From: Paenibacillus glycanilyticus
Lineage (GTDB): Bacteria; Bacillota; Bacilli; Paenibacillales; Paenibacillaceae
Assembly: GCF_023715145.1 (NCBI RefSeq)
Contig: NZ_JAMBNP010000002.1
Span: 1 to 64,000 of the forward strand
Reading direction: 5' to 3'
DNA length: 64,000 nt
Part shown: piece by piece, positions 52,175-60,659 of the stretch
Layout: the number at the start of each line of letters is the position of its first letter
How positions within the stretch are numbered: position 1 is the first letter of the stretch
Position numbers and translations under genes: made by a program
Notes under the pieces: generated by a model
What the model saw: only the letters and a program-made list of their open reading frames with translations
Told to the model about the DNA's origin: nothing
The model's database searches: none

Positions 52175-52233
52175 TTTACAGGACACCAAACGGTGTTATA
52201 TTATAAAGATAGAAAAGGACACCAAACGGTGTC
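52175..52233 (+). promoter_or_regulatory. doxX promoter with two operator copies
   Basis: GACACCAAACGGTGTT (52182-52197) and GACACCAAACGGTGTC (52218-52233) are the same 6-4-6 palindrome, 36 bases apart. The first lies between TTTACA (52175-52180, -35) and TATTAT (52199-52204, -10); the second lies downstream. A dimeric repressor bound at both could block transcription. The repressor gene is not in the window. Confidence 0.65.
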
Positions 52234-52270
52234 TGATAAAACGAGAATAATTATAGGGAGAGGTTTAAAC

Positions 52271-52630
52271 ATGCATATTCTTGCAATCATTCTTCAGAGC
52301 TGGCTGCTGTTCTCCATGGCATTCTTTGGGGGAAGCAAGCTTGCGGGAGCTAAGCATCAGGTCGATTTGTTCAACGAGATCAGATTTCCCCAGTGGTTCC
52401 GAGTCGTTACGGGGATCGTTCAAATTGCGGCATGCGCGGGACTCATTATCGGCTATTGGACAGCCGGGATTGCAGCATGGACCGCGGTATTTGTAGGCCT
52501 CATGATGGTCGTCGCAATTATTTCTCATCTTAGAGTGAAGCATCCATTCGGAAAAGTATTTCCGGCGATTTTGAATCTCGTGATCGCCGCAGCGGTAGTA
52601 TTGTTATACGCGGACAATCTCTTATCATAA
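52271..52630 (+). CDS. DoxX-family membrane protein
   Basis: A 119-residue protein; ATG 52271 with GGGAGAGG upstream (the longer frame to 52193 would translate the operators). Four membrane helices: ILAIILQSWLLFSMAFFGGS, FRVVTGIVQIAACAGLIIGY, WTAVFVGLMMVVAIISHLRV and FPAILNLVIAAAVVLLYAD. SKLAG and P-x-W-F after helix one match the DoxX layout. DoxX-like proteins take part in redox or thiol-stress responses in some bacteria. The operators suggest induction by a signal. Confidence 0.88.
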   Translation: MHILAIILQSWLLFSMAFFGGSKLAGAKHQVDLFNEIRFPQWFRVVTGIVQIAACAGLIIGYWTAGIAAWTAVFVGLMMVVAIISHLRVKHPFGKVFPAILNLVIAAAVVLLYADNLLS

Positions 52631-52642
52631 GAATTCATGACA

Positions 52643-52682
52643 AAAACCGGTACAACTGACGCGTTCAGTGTACCGGTTTTTG
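52643..52682 (+). terminator. intrinsic terminator
   Basis: AAAACCGGTAC and GTACCGGTTTT enclose a second stem ACTGA/TTCAGT-like; T5 follows. It closes doxX. The rest up to 52907 is AT-rich (TTATTGATTATTAAAAATCA near 52790) without a gene. Confidence 0.85.
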
Positions 52683-52907
52683 TATGAAATAGCCGCGTAT
52701 TGTGAATGTTTTTTTACAATTATTAGGTCTAACCTTGCGCTAAAATAGTAAGATAATCACTATTTTTCATTAACATAATAACCTAAGCTATTATTGATTA
52801 TTAAAAATCACTTGCTTATGTACACGATTCATTTCGAAGCATAACGGTGATTAAGTATAGTCAGGTTTATTTTGGACGAAATCAAATCAAGCGAGGAGTG
52901 GTATGAA

Positions 52908-53864
52908 ATGACAGAGAAAACCGTAAACAAGAAGCTTGTGCTGGAACCGGAAGCCTTGAAATTTACGCAGGATACGGCAAACCCGCCGTACTTGTTCGAT
53001 CTTGGACCGGTAAAAGGACGGGAAACGGTAGATGAAGTTCAAGCAGGAGATATTCCGAAGCTGCCTGTCGACATAACCGATCTGAAGATTGATGGAGGAG
53101 CAAGCGGGCAGGTATCGGTTCGCATTCTCCGCGCTCCAAATACGACGAAGAAGCTGCCGGCAATACTATATATCCACGGTGCCGGATGGGTGTTCGGCAA
53201 CGCGCATACCCATGACCGTCTTATCCGCGAGCTCGCGGTTGGCGCGGAAGCGGCCGTGGTCTTCCCGAATTACAGCTTGTCGCCGGAAGCGAAGTATCCG
53301 ACGGCTATCGAAGAAATTTACGCAACGTTGCAGTGGATCGCTCAGAACGGGGAAGAGCATGGCCTGGATACGAGCCGCTTGTATGTTGCCGGCGACAGTG
53401 TCGGAGGCAACATGACGGCGGCGATTACGCTGCTTGCCAAAGAGCGGAAGGGCCCGGAGATCCATAAGCAGCTGCTGTTCTACCCGGTTACGGATGCGGG
53501 GAATGAGACCGATTCCTACAAGGAATTCGCGACCGGCTATTTTCTCCGCAGGGACGCGATGGCTTGGTTCTGGGATCAATATACGACGAAGGCCAGCGAG
53601 CGCGAAGAAATTTACGCTTCTCCCCTCCGCGCAACGGCCGAGCAGCTTACGGACTTGCCGCCTGCACTAATCATAACGGCAGAGGCCGATGTTCTTCGTG
53701 ACGAAGGAGAGGCTTATGCGAATAAGCTTCGCGAAGCGGGCGTGCGCGTAACGCAAGCGCGTTTCCAAGGAACGATTCATGATTTCGTCATGCTTAACGC
53801 CTTGGCGGATACTTCCGCGGCACGCGGGGCGATTTTGCTTGCCAACGCCTGGCTGAAGGAATAG
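52908..53864 (+). CDS. alpha/beta-hydrolase esterase of the HSL group
   Basis: A 318-residue protein; ATG 52908 with GAGGAG upstream. The hydrolase set is complete: HGAGWVFG (90-97, the oxyanion HGGG-type loop), the nucleophile S164 in AGDSVGGN, the acid in ITAEADVLRDEGE and the histidine in GTIHDFVML. These are the marks of hormone-sensitive-lipase-like bacterial carboxylesterases that cut short-chain acyl esters. No signal peptide, so cytoplasmic. It stands alone; 60 bases later the GAPDH paralogue begins. Confidence 0.92.
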   Translation: MTEKTVNKKLVLEPEALKFTQDTANPPYLFDLGPVKGRETVDEVQAGDIPKLPVDITDLKIDGGASGQVSVRILRAPNTTKKLPAILYIHGAGWVFGNAHTHDRLIRELAVGAEAAVVFPNYSLSPEAKYPTAIEEIYATLQWIAQNGEEHGLDTSRLYVAGDSVGGNMTAAITLLAKERKGPEIHKQLLFYPVTDAGNETDSYKEFATGYFLRRDAMAWFWDQYTTKASEREEIYASPLRATAEQLTDLPPALIITAEADVLRDEGEAYANKLREAGVRVTQARFQGTIHDFVMLNALADTSAARGAILLANAWLKE

Positions 53865-53924
53865 AGACGTTAACGATCATTAATAAATCAGAATAAGCGT
53901 AACGAAACGCGTGAGGAGTATAAA

Positions 53925-54923
53925 ATGAACAATATCGCTATATTTGGATTCGGACGCATCGGAAGACAGCTGCTTCGCGTGGCTTTGCAGGATCGGCTCT
54001 TTGTGCCGGTATCCATCTCGGATATTAAAGACGAAGCTTCGCTTGCAGCCTTGTTCGAGGTAGACACGAATTACAAGCGTTGGCCGGAGTCTGTAACCGG
54101 CACGGAAGGAAAGATTACGATCGGCGACCGTTCCATCCTTTATCTCAATTCCTCGCAGGAAATCCCGAATTGGAGCGAGCTGGGCGTCGGTCTTGTTATC
54201 GACTGTACGGGCCGCGCCGTGACGAGACAGGTGGCGGAGCTTCATCTGGAGCGCGGAGCGAAGCGCGTACTTGTCAGCGGGCCAAGCAAATCGCTTGATG
54301 ACTGCGACGCGGTTCTGCTGAAAGGAATCAATCTCGACAGCTATGATCCGGAGAAGCATAAAATTATTAGTATGGCTAGCTGCACGACCAACGCATTGGC
54401 CCCGGTCGTCAAGCTGGTACGCGAAAACTACGGTATTCAGTATGGCCTGTTCTCGACGGTTCATTCCTATACGAATACGCAATCGCTGACCGATCAGCCG
54501 ATGAGAGACCGCAGGGATTCATGGGCAGCCGCGGAAAACATCATTCCTTCTTCTTCAGGTGCAGCGAAGGCGCTCAAGTTTATTTGGCCGGATCTGCAAA
54601 TTACGGGGAAGGCTTACCGGATCCCGACGCGTACCGGAAGCATTGCGGAGCTGAATCTGGTTACCGAGAAGCCGTGTACGGCAGAGGCCATTAACGATAT
54701 GTTCCGTCAGGCTGCACAGGAAGGACCGCTGAACGGGGTTCTTGATGTGCTGGAAGGGGAGTGGGCATCCTCGCGTATTGTGGGCGATTCCCATTCTTCC
54801 ATTATTGATCTTCCGCTGACGCATGTACAAGGCGGACTCTTATCGGTAGCTGCCTGGTACGATAATGAGTGGGGTTATGCATCGCGCCTCGCCGAAGTTG
54901 CCGCATTTTTAAGCCGGAGCTAA
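53925..54923 (+). CDS. glyceraldehyde-3-phosphate dehydrogenase paralogue
   Basis: A 332-residue type I GAPDH. IAIFGFGRIGRQLLRVAL is the NAD(P) loop; the catalytic Cys is in SMASCTTNALAPVVK, the general-base H in TVHSYTNTQSLTDQ, with RTGSIAELN and WYDNEWGYASRL at the end. It is full length. It is more diverged than a central glycolytic enzyme (for example IFGFGRIGR and the VDTNYKRWPESV region) and is isolated from pgk/tpi, so it may be a second, GapB-like or specialised enzyme. The first loop lacks the usual aspartate after strand two (VSISDIKDE has D later), so cofactor choice is uncertain. A terminator closes it. Confidence 0.92.
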   Translation: MNNIAIFGFGRIGRQLLRVALQDRLFVPVSISDIKDEASLAALFEVDTNYKRWPESVTGTEGKITIGDRSILYLNSSQEIPNWSELGVGLVIDCTGRAVTRQVAELHLERGAKRVLVSGPSKSLDDCDAVLLKGINLDSYDPEKHKIISMASCTTNALAPVVKLVRENYGIQYGLFSTVHSYTNTQSLTDQPMRDRRDSWAAAENIIPSSSGAAKALKFIWPDLQITGKAYRIPTRTGSIAELNLVTEKPCTAEAINDMFRQAAQEGPLNGVLDVLEGEWASSRIVGDSHSSIIDLPLTHVQGGLLSVAAWYDNEWGYASRLAEVAAFLSRS

Positions 54924-54947
54924 TCGCAAAACAGAACCAACCCGCTT

Positions 54948-54975
54948 TCTCTAACGAGAAGGCGGTTTTTTTGTT
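54948..54975 (+). terminator. intrinsic terminator
   Basis: AACCCGCTTTCTC and GAGAAGGCGGTT around TAAC, followed by T7. Confidence 0.85.
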
Positions 54976-55009
54976 TCGTATAAACTTATCGCTGCCTATA
55001 TTACTTTTT

Positions 55010-55024
55010 AGTACCTATGGTACT
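55010..55024. promoter_or_regulatory. operator-like palindrome before the aldo-keto reductase
   Basis: AGTACC and GGTACT around TAT, with a further AGTGCGTACT 8 bases on. It lies 120 bases upstream of the reductase start. GTAC-type palindromes are used by HxlR-family regulators, but no such gene is here. Confidence 0.4.
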
Positions 55025-55143
55025 TAATAGTGCGTACTGTTCGCTTTATGGGATATGCACTATTATAAATCTCGTAAGAAAAAACGAGCGATGATGGTGC
55101 TGCATCGTACCTCATCCGTTCAATTAGGAGGATTTAATAAGCG

Positions 55144-56172
55144 ATGAAGGACAATATATGGCAAGGCAAACTTGGTTTTGGCACGGCTCCGCTCGGCAAT
55201 ATGTTCCGGGACATTCCGGAAGCCGAAGCGATGGCAACGGTGGATGCCGCTTGGGATAACGGTATTCGTTATTTCGACAGTGCTCCGTTCTACGGAGCCG
55301 GCCTGGCAGAGATTCGTCTGGGCGAAGCGCTCTCGAAGCGCCGTCGAGACGATTATGTGTTAAGCACAAAAGTAGGTCGTTTAATTCTGGACGAGCTGGA
55401 AGACCCGGCATTGCGCGATTTGGGCGAAAAAGGCGGTTTATTTGAATTTGGACGCAAGAATAAGCTCGTGAATGACTATAGCGCGGACGCTACCCTTCGC
55501 TCGATCGAGCAGAGCCTGAAGCGGTTGCAAACGGATCGCCTGGACATTGTTTACGTTCATGATATCGCGCAGGACTTTTATGGCGACGAGTGGCTTTCCC
55601 AATTTGAGATCGCCCGGACCGGAGCATTCCGCGTGCTGACCCAATTGCGTGAAGAAGGAGTCATTAAGTCTTGGGGGCTTGGGGTGAACCGCGTAGAGCC
55701 GATTGAAATCGCGTTGGAATTGGATGAAGCGAAGCCGGATACTTTCCTGCTAGCCGGTCGTTACACCCTGCTTGATCATGAACGCGCCCTGCAACGATTA
55801 ATGCCAGCTGCTGCAGAGAAGAATGCCAATATTATTGTTGGCGGACCTTATAGCTCGGGCGTTCTTGCTGGCGGCACCCACTTTGAATATCAGAAAGCAT
55901 CTCCGGAGATTCTTGCGAAAGTCGAACGGATGAAAAACATTGCGCAGAACCATCAGATCAGCATCAAGTCCGCTGCTCTGCAGTTTGCGCTGGCGAATCC
56001 TGCAGTTGCTGCCGTTATCCCGGGGGCTAGTCGTCCTGAGCGGATCACGGAAGACCAGGAGGCATTAAATACCGTTATTCCAGCAGCGTTTTGGGAAGAA
56101 ATGCGCGAACAGAAGCTGGTGGCGCCTCATGCGCCGCTTCCAATCCATTCCGAAATGGGGCAGCATGAATGA
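55144..56172 (+). CDS. aldo-keto reductase (fucose/pyridoxal dehydrogenase-like)
   Basis: A 342-residue TIM-barrel protein. The catalytic tetrad is visible: D in YFDSAPFYGAG, Y in the same block, K in VLSTKVGRL and H in IVYVHD. GFGTAPLGNMFRDIPEAEA and AAVIPGASRPERI fit the subgroup that oxidises L-fucose, D-threo-aldose or pyridoxal with NAD(P). It overlaps the SRPBCC gene by ATGA, so the two are translated together. RBS AGGAGG. Confidence 0.93.
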   Translation: MKDNIWQGKLGFGTAPLGNMFRDIPEAEAMATVDAAWDNGIRYFDSAPFYGAGLAEIRLGEALSKRRRDDYVLSTKVGRLILDELEDPALRDLGEKGGLFEFGRKNKLVNDYSADATLRSIEQSLKRLQTDRLDIVYVHDIAQDFYGDEWLSQFEIARTGAFRVLTQLREEGVIKSWGLGVNRVEPIEIALELDEAKPDTFLLAGRYTLLDHERALQRLMPAAAEKNANIIVGGPYSSGVLAGGTHFEYQKASPEILAKVERMKNIAQNHQISIKSAALQFALANPAVAAVIPGASRPERITEDQEALNTVIPAAFWEEMREQKLVAPHAPLPIHSEMGQHE

Positions 56173-56585
56173 CGCAGACTATGGCAACCATTGAGATCCC
56201 GGCTTCTCCCGGGCAAGTATGGGCTTTAATTGGCGGGTTTAACTCACTGCCAGACTGGCTGCCCTATATCCCTAACAGTGAATTAGGCGAAGGCGGGCGC
56301 GTACGTCGTCTGGTTAATCCTGATGGTGACGTAATTGTGGAACGGCTCGAAGCATTTAATGAGAAGGATCGTTCCTACACCTATTCCATTATGGAAGCTC
56401 CATTTCCGGTCACTGATTACAAATCCACGATTCGCGTCCGGGAGCTGGAGGACAGCCAAGCATCGCTTGTGGAATGGTCTGGCAGCTTTACCCCTGTGGG
56501 CGTAAGCGACCAGGAGGCTGCGGAGCTATTCCACGGAATTTACAAGGATGGCCTGCAGGCGTTGGGACAAGCTTTCCTTAAATAA
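56169..56585 (+). CDS. SRPBCC-family (polyketide cyclase-like) protein
   Basis: A 138-residue single-domain START-like fold protein. MATIEIPASPGQVWALIGGF at the start, PDWLPYIPNSELGEGGRVRR, then strands IVERLEAFNEKDRSYTYSI and SLVEWSGSFTPVG, and a long C-terminal helix (IYKDGLQALGQAFLK). It binds a hydrophobic ligand in a deep pocket; several relatives are cyclases or hydrolases of aromatic substrates. Its overlap with the aldo-keto reductase suggests that both handle one substrate or pathway. A terminator follows. Confidence 0.88.
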   Translation: MTQTMATIEIPASPGQVWALIGGFNSLPDWLPYIPNSELGEGGRVRRLVNPDGDVIVERLEAFNEKDRSYTYSIMEAPFPVTDYKSTIRVRELEDSQASLVEWSGSFTPVGVSDQEAAELFHGIYKDGLQALGQAFLK

Positions 56586-56596
56586 CTGAAACATGT

Positions 56597-56628
56597 AAAA
56601 AGCCTGATCGATTATGATCAGGCTTTTT
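56597..56628 (+). terminator. intrinsic terminator
   Basis: AAAAAGCCTGATC and GATCAGGCTTTTT around GATTAT. Confidence 0.9.
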
Positions 56629-56723
56629 GGTTTTTGCTCCATCGATTGTCGCGAAATGATAAGTGGTCTGTCGCGAACGTTCATTGAAAAGGAGCGAAAA
56701 ACGAGTACAATCAAGATCAATAA

Positions 56724-56738
56724 TGAAAATCATTATCA
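56724..56738 (+). promoter_or_regulatory. Fur box of the iron-uptake operon
   Basis: TGAAAATCATTATCA fits the 7-1-7 Fur site with one mismatch between arms. It lies 28 bases before the lipoprotein start. Confidence 0.8.
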
Positions 56739-56765
56739 TATAATTAAAAAAGAGGAGATAGTAAA

Positions 56766-57767
56766 TTGAAAAGGTCTTATAAATTAGGTCAAATCGCAAC
56801 ATGGTTCATTTGTCTCGCGCTCTTGCTGACGGCATGCACGGCAGGAGGAAATAACGCGAATGAGCCAAGCGGCACGCCTCCGCCATCCCCGTCAACGGAG
56901 GTGCAGGAAAGCTCGGAGCCAACTGCTTATCCCGTGACCATTAAGCATCTGAAAGGGGAATACGCGCTGGAGAAGAAGCCGGAAGTTATCGCAGTTATGG
57001 ACGCGAAATTCGCCGACCAGCTCGTTGCGCTTAACGAGAAGCCCGCGGGTAGCGTAAAAGCAGCCGGATCGGATACGGATTTCCCGGAGTATTTGAGAGA
57101 TCGGCTGACAGACGTGAAGCTATTAGGCACGCGGGATGAGCCTAACCTGGAAGCGGTGCTCGCCCTGCAGCCGGATTTGATTCTGATGACGGACTTTCAA
57201 GAGGAAGCTTACGAGAACATTAGTAAAATTGCTCCAACCCTGATGCTTGATTTTGATGAAGATTGGCGCGTGACTTTGGATACGATGGGTAAAATAATGG
57301 GCAAGCAAGCAGAAGCGAAAGCCGTCGAGCAAGCCTACGAGGAGAAAGCCTCCAAGCTTAAGGAGCAGATCGCCGCAAAGCTTGGCAAGGAGACGGTTGC
57401 CCTTATTCGGCCAAGAACAGAAGGAATCCGCGTCCACGCTCCGGATCATCGCACGGGAGCCATCCTTTATAAGGATTTGGGCTTGAATGTTCCGGCATTT
57501 GTTGCAAAGGCTGAAGATTCTTCTTATGAAATTTCGCTCGAAGCCGTCAGCGAGATTGGCGCAGATTATTACTTCTTATTATCGGATGCGATGTTCGCGG
57601 ACTCGGTTAAGGAGCTGGAAACCACGAATATATGGAAGTCCCTGGAGCCTGTGAAAAATGATCGGGTTTATAAGGTGGACACCACAACATGGATCGCCTA
57701 TTATGGTCCCATCGCGAACAGCATGATTATTGATCAGGCTGCGGAAGCTTTGCTGGGGCAGCTATAG
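56766..57767 (+). CDS. iron-siderophore ABC transporter substrate-binding lipoprotein
   Basis: A 333-residue protein, TTG start 8 bases after GAGGAG. Lipobox LLTAC with C24. The FhuD-like fold is seen in EVIAVMDAKFADQLVALNEK, LEAVLALQPDLILMTDFQEE, the long helix around 185-215 and VALIRPRTEGIRVHAPDHRT, DYYFLLSDAMFADS, with NSMIIDQAAEALLG at the end. It captures a ferric siderophore at the outer face of the membrane. No permease or ATPase gene is adjacent, so it must use partners elsewhere. A Fur box precedes it and fhuF follows. The C-terminal half of the later AraC fusion is its close paralogue. Confidence 0.92.
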   Translation: MKRSYKLGQIATWFICLALLLTACTAGGNNANEPSGTPPPSPSTEVQESSEPTAYPVTIKHLKGEYALEKKPEVIAVMDAKFADQLVALNEKPAGSVKAAGSDTDFPEYLRDRLTDVKLLGTRDEPNLEAVLALQPDLILMTDFQEEAYENISKIAPTLMLDFDEDWRVTLDTMGKIMGKQAEAKAVEQAYEEKASKLKEQIAAKLGKETVALIRPRTEGIRVHAPDHRTGAILYKDLGLNVPAFVAKAEDSSYEISLEAVSEIGADYYFLLSDAMFADSVKELETTNIWKSLEPVKNDRVYKVDTTTWIAYYGPIANSMIIDQAAEALLGQL

Positions 57768-57769
57768 GG

Positions 57770-58519
57770 ATGGATCCATTTCTGTCCTCCGACGCTTGGG
57801 CAGAGCTTGCCAGCGATTATAACCTGGCAGTTGGCGAGGTTCCCAAGCAAAGTCTCAAGTCGCTGGCCTTAAGCGAGCTGATGGAGGAGGAGACCTGCAA
57901 AGCATACATAGATTGGCTGATGGGTCATATTGGCGCTTCTCATGCCAGCGTGGCCTCCTCCATGCTTGTCAAAAGATTGGGAAGACTGCTTGTCGCACCT
58001 GTGCTTAGCGCCATGTCCTATTACAATCAAGGGATGGGCATAAAGCTCGAGCACTGCCAATTGTTTCATGCGGATGCTTCCGCTGCCGGAACGACTTTTC
58101 CTTTTGCGACGCTGACGGATGTTACGGTCACCACGCCTGATGCTCATCGTCGAGAGACGTGGCGGGCTGAAGTGCTCCATCAATTGTTCGCCGAACGATT
58201 GACCCCGCTCATGAGGAATATAGCTGAGGCGGGCTCGGTATCGATGGCGATTTTGTGGGAAAATGTGATGGTTCGCATCGCTCCCGTGTTTGCTTGCGAC
58301 AAGAACCAGGACGAAGAATGGAACCAGCGGGTACGGGAGGATTTTTTCTTTCTTGCAAGGGAAGCTCCCGGCGAGTTGTTTGGCATGAGGAAAAATCCTC
58401 TAGCCTCCTTTGCGGAGACTAGAGATGGCTGTCAACTTGCGGGACGAAGCAGGCGTCTGACTTGTTGTCTCTATTATCAGATGGCACCGGAATATTGCTT
58501 GAAGTGCCCAAAGCTATAA
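57770..58519 (+). CDS. FhuF-like siderophore-iron reductase
   Basis: A 249-residue protein. The C terminus has the [2Fe-2S] site C232-C233...C243-x2-C246 (TCCLYYQMAPEYCLKC), the mark of FhuF-type ferric-siderophore reductases. The N-terminal half (IGASHASVASSMLVKRLGRL and LSAMSYYNQG) is the usual IucA/FhuF-like helical scaffold. It frees iron from the imported siderophore in the cytoplasm by reduction. It starts 2 bases after the lipoprotein stop, clearly the same operon, under the same Fur box. Confidence 0.9.
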   Translation: MDPFLSSDAWAELASDYNLAVGEVPKQSLKSLALSELMEEETCKAYIDWLMGHIGASHASVASSMLVKRLGRLLVAPVLSAMSYYNQGMGIKLEHCQLFHADASAAGTTFPFATLTDVTVTTPDAHRRETWRAEVLHQLFAERLTPLMRNIAEAGSVSMAILWENVMVRIAPVFACDKNQDEEWNQRVREDFFFLAREAPGELFGMRKNPLASFAETRDGCQLAGRSRRLTCCLYYQMAPEYCLKCPKL

Positions 58520-58576
58520 TCCGCCTAATGTGACTTAAGAACCTTTTTAACCATTATGAAGCGTCGCAATTGACTA

Positions 58577-58591
58577 TGAAAATCATTTTCA
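58577..58591 (+). promoter_or_regulatory. Fur box of the Btr-like regulator gene
   Basis: TGAAAATCATTTTCA is a perfect 7-1-7 palindrome. TTGACT (58570-58575) just before it could be the -35 box, so bound Fur would cover the promoter. Confidence 0.85.
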
Positions 58592-58639
58592 TTTAAAATG
58601 AAAGAAGCGGAAAATGATGCATAACAAGCGTATAGCTCC

Positions 58640-60373
58640 ATGATGACAACAGGTTTGGAGATGTGTTGGATGCCACTACAGGAACAATTACCGCCATGGA
58701 ACGATATGGCGGTCAAGGTGCTTGAGGTTCAGCGGGAAAGCTTGCTTCCGGGCAGCGATTTCCGCCATTATGCCATGCCGGCCAATATGCTGTTTTTTGC
58801 GCGCAGCGGACACGGAAGACTGCTTATAGACGGGACCTCTCATACGATTACCCCCTTTTTTATTTGCCATGCCGGCAGGGATGCGGCTGTCAATCTGGTG
58901 GCGGATACGGAGCCGATTGAATATATCGCCATTTATTATCGGGCAGAGCTCATGCCTTCTTCCGGCAGAGAGCTGCCCTCTCATCACGATTTGCAGATTG
59001 CGTTTGGCTTCAGTCCTTCCAAGCGGCTGTCATTGCATCAGGTTATGGAACAAATTGAGCACAAATGGAGCATGAGCAACGGAATGGAAGGCTTTCATGC
59101 CAACGCGCTCCTGCAAAGCTTGCTCTACGAGCTGCTCAAGCAGCAGCTGGCGGTGGGCTATCAAACCCCGTCAGAGGCAGTAAGCATCGTAACGAAGCAC
59201 ATTGACGCCCATTATAATAAGCCGTTAAGATTGGATTCATTGGCCGAGCTAGTGCATTGCAGCTCCAGGCAGCTGCAGAGGTGGTTCAATCAGCGGCTGC
59301 AGCTTGGACCTATGGAGTATGTGATAAAGGTCAGAATGAACCATGCGGTACGGCTGCTGCAGCATACCGAGGCAACGATGCAAGAAATTGCGCAAAGCAC
59401 CGGCTATCGCGATCTATATTATTTCAGCCGCGCTTTTAAGATTTATTACGGGCGAGCTCCGCTCGACTTTCGCCGGGCTTACCATTCCGATGAAGTTTTT
59501 GCCTATCCGGCTTCGCATTCGATAGACAATGCTATCGTTATTAAGCATGTAAAAGGAGAGCTTCGGCTGCCTGCGCCGCCAAAGCGCATTGCCGTGCTTG
59601 ATGTTCAATATGCGGACCAGCTGTTCGCGCTAAACGAATTCCCTGCCGGCAGCGTGGGGATAGGGGGTGCCGAGCTCTCCTGCTTCCCCGATTATTTGCA
59701 GAACAAGCTGGGGCAATTTACGGTGCTCGGAACTTGCGAGAAGGTTAATATGGATGCTATTGCGGCATTGCAGCCCGATCTAATTATTTGCACGGATTTG
59801 CATGAGAAGCTTTATTCGAAGCTAAGCCAGCTCGCTCCGGCCCTGATGTTTGGGCGCAACGAGGATTGGCGCAAAATACTGGCTATCTTTGGCGCGCTCA
59901 TGGGTAAAAGGCAAAAGGCCGACCAAGTATTACTGGAGTACCGCGAGAAGACGGCAAGGTTGTCCGACAAGCTTGCCGAGAAGCTGCGGGGCCAGCATGT
60001 TGCTTTAATCCGCCCGCGTGATACGTCGATTCGCCTCCATACGGCAACGCATCGCACGGGCGCCGTCTTGTACGAGGATTTGGGATTGCCTGCGCCATTT
60101 TATATTACCGGGGACTCCGTCTCCGATACCGCATACCATATTTCGCTTGAGGATCTGCCTGAAGTGAATGCCAGCCATTATTTTCTGCTCAGCAATGACA
60201 TGTTCAAGGAGCAGGTAACGGATATGCAGAAAAGCGTGGAGTGGAATTCGCTAAACGCCGTAAAAAGGCAGTGCGTGTATACCGTGGATGCTTCAACCTG
60301 GATAGGGTCTTACGGTCCAACGGGCATTAACCGCATTGTGGATGAGGTGGCTCGATCCTTGCTTGGAGCTTAG
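58640..60373 (+). CDS. Btr-like regulator: AraC HTH fused to a siderophore-binding domain
   Basis: 577 residues from ATG 58640; ATG 58670 (MPLQEQLPPW) has a better RBS (TTGGAG) and may be the true start. Residues about 20-170 are an AraC-type sensor-like N part; 185-285 carry two HTHs (LRLDSLAELVHCSSRQLQRW; ATMQEIAQSTGYRDLYYFSR); about 305-577 is a FhuD-like ferric-siderophore-binding domain (IAVLDVQYADQLFALNEFPA, VALIRPRDTSIRLHTATHRT). The Bacillus protein Btr has the same design and turns on siderophore uptake genes when its binding domain senses the ligand. The last part is about 50 percent identical by eye to the lipoprotein at 56766, so both should bind the same siderophore. A perfect Fur box lies upstream. 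Confidence 0.92.
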   Translation: MMTTGLEMCWMPLQEQLPPWNDMAVKVLEVQRESLLPGSDFRHYAMPANMLFFARSGHGRLLIDGTSHTITPFFICHAGRDAAVNLVADTEPIEYIAIYYRAELMPSSGRELPSHHDLQIAFGFSPSKRLSLHQVMEQIEHKWSMSNGMEGFHANALLQSLLYELLKQQLAVGYQTPSEAVSIVTKHIDAHYNKPLRLDSLAELVHCSSRQLQRWFNQRLQLGPMEYVIKVRMNHAVRLLQHTEATMQEIAQSTGYRDLYYFSRAFKIYYGRAPLDFRRAYHSDEVFAYPASHSIDNAIVIKHVKGELRLPAPPKRIAVLDVQYADQLFALNEFPAGSVGIGGAELSCFPDYLQNKLGQFTVLGTCEKVNMDAIAALQPDLIICTDLHEKLYSKLSQLAPALMFGRNEDWRKILAIFGALMGKRQKADQVLLEYREKTARLSDKLAEKLRGQHVALIRPRDTSIRLHTATHRTGAVLYEDLGLPAPFYITGDSVSDTAYHISLEDLPEVNASHYFLLSNDMFKEQVTDMQKSVEWNSLNAVKRQCVYTVDASTWIGSYGPTGINRIVDEVARSLLGA

Positions 60374-60472
60374 GCAGCAGGATGAGCTTGGCGTAACGGA
60401 TAAAGAAAGGATTGCGCCGAATTGGAGTTTGCTATGACCAAACCCCTTCAAAATTGGCCTAAATGTCCTATA

Positions 60473-60500
60473 TTGACAACTGAAATGTTTATGCTATATT
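60473..60500 (+). promoter_or_regulatory. strong promoter of the ssu-like operon
   Basis: TTGACA (60473-60478) and TATATT (60495-60500), 16 bases apart, with TGC before the -10 box (extended -10). Expected start of transcription near 60507. Confidence 0.75.
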
Positions 60501-60537
60501 AATCTCATGGTTTTACTTGGTATTATATGGGTTGAAC

Positions 60538-60623
60538 GGATGGAGCATCCAAAATAGTAATCGCTGACCGGGTAACTGGAAGCGCAGAAGGCCAATGCTT
60601 GTTGTGGCCAGCTGCGCTTTTTT
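60538..60623 (+). promoter_or_regulatory. leader attenuator / orphan riboswitch candidate
   Basis: Hairpin GGATG-GAG-CATCC (60538-60550); then a stem CGCT..CCGG/CTGG..AGCG (60562-60584); then a terminator AGCGCAG/CTGCGCT (60581-60587 with 60612-60618) enclosing GGCCA/TGGCC, followed by T6. AGCG (60581-60584) belongs to both of the last stems, so they exclude each other. I cannot match it to S-box, T-box or another class. Confidence 0.6.
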
Positions 60624-60659
60624 GTTTTCTGCCAGGCTTAAAGAGAAAGGGTGAGAGAA

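Noticed and set aside
60538-60623. S-box (SAM-I) or T-box leader
   Set aside because: Neither the conserved GAG/GGCAACC elements of the S-box nor the T-box sequence AGGGTGG is present.
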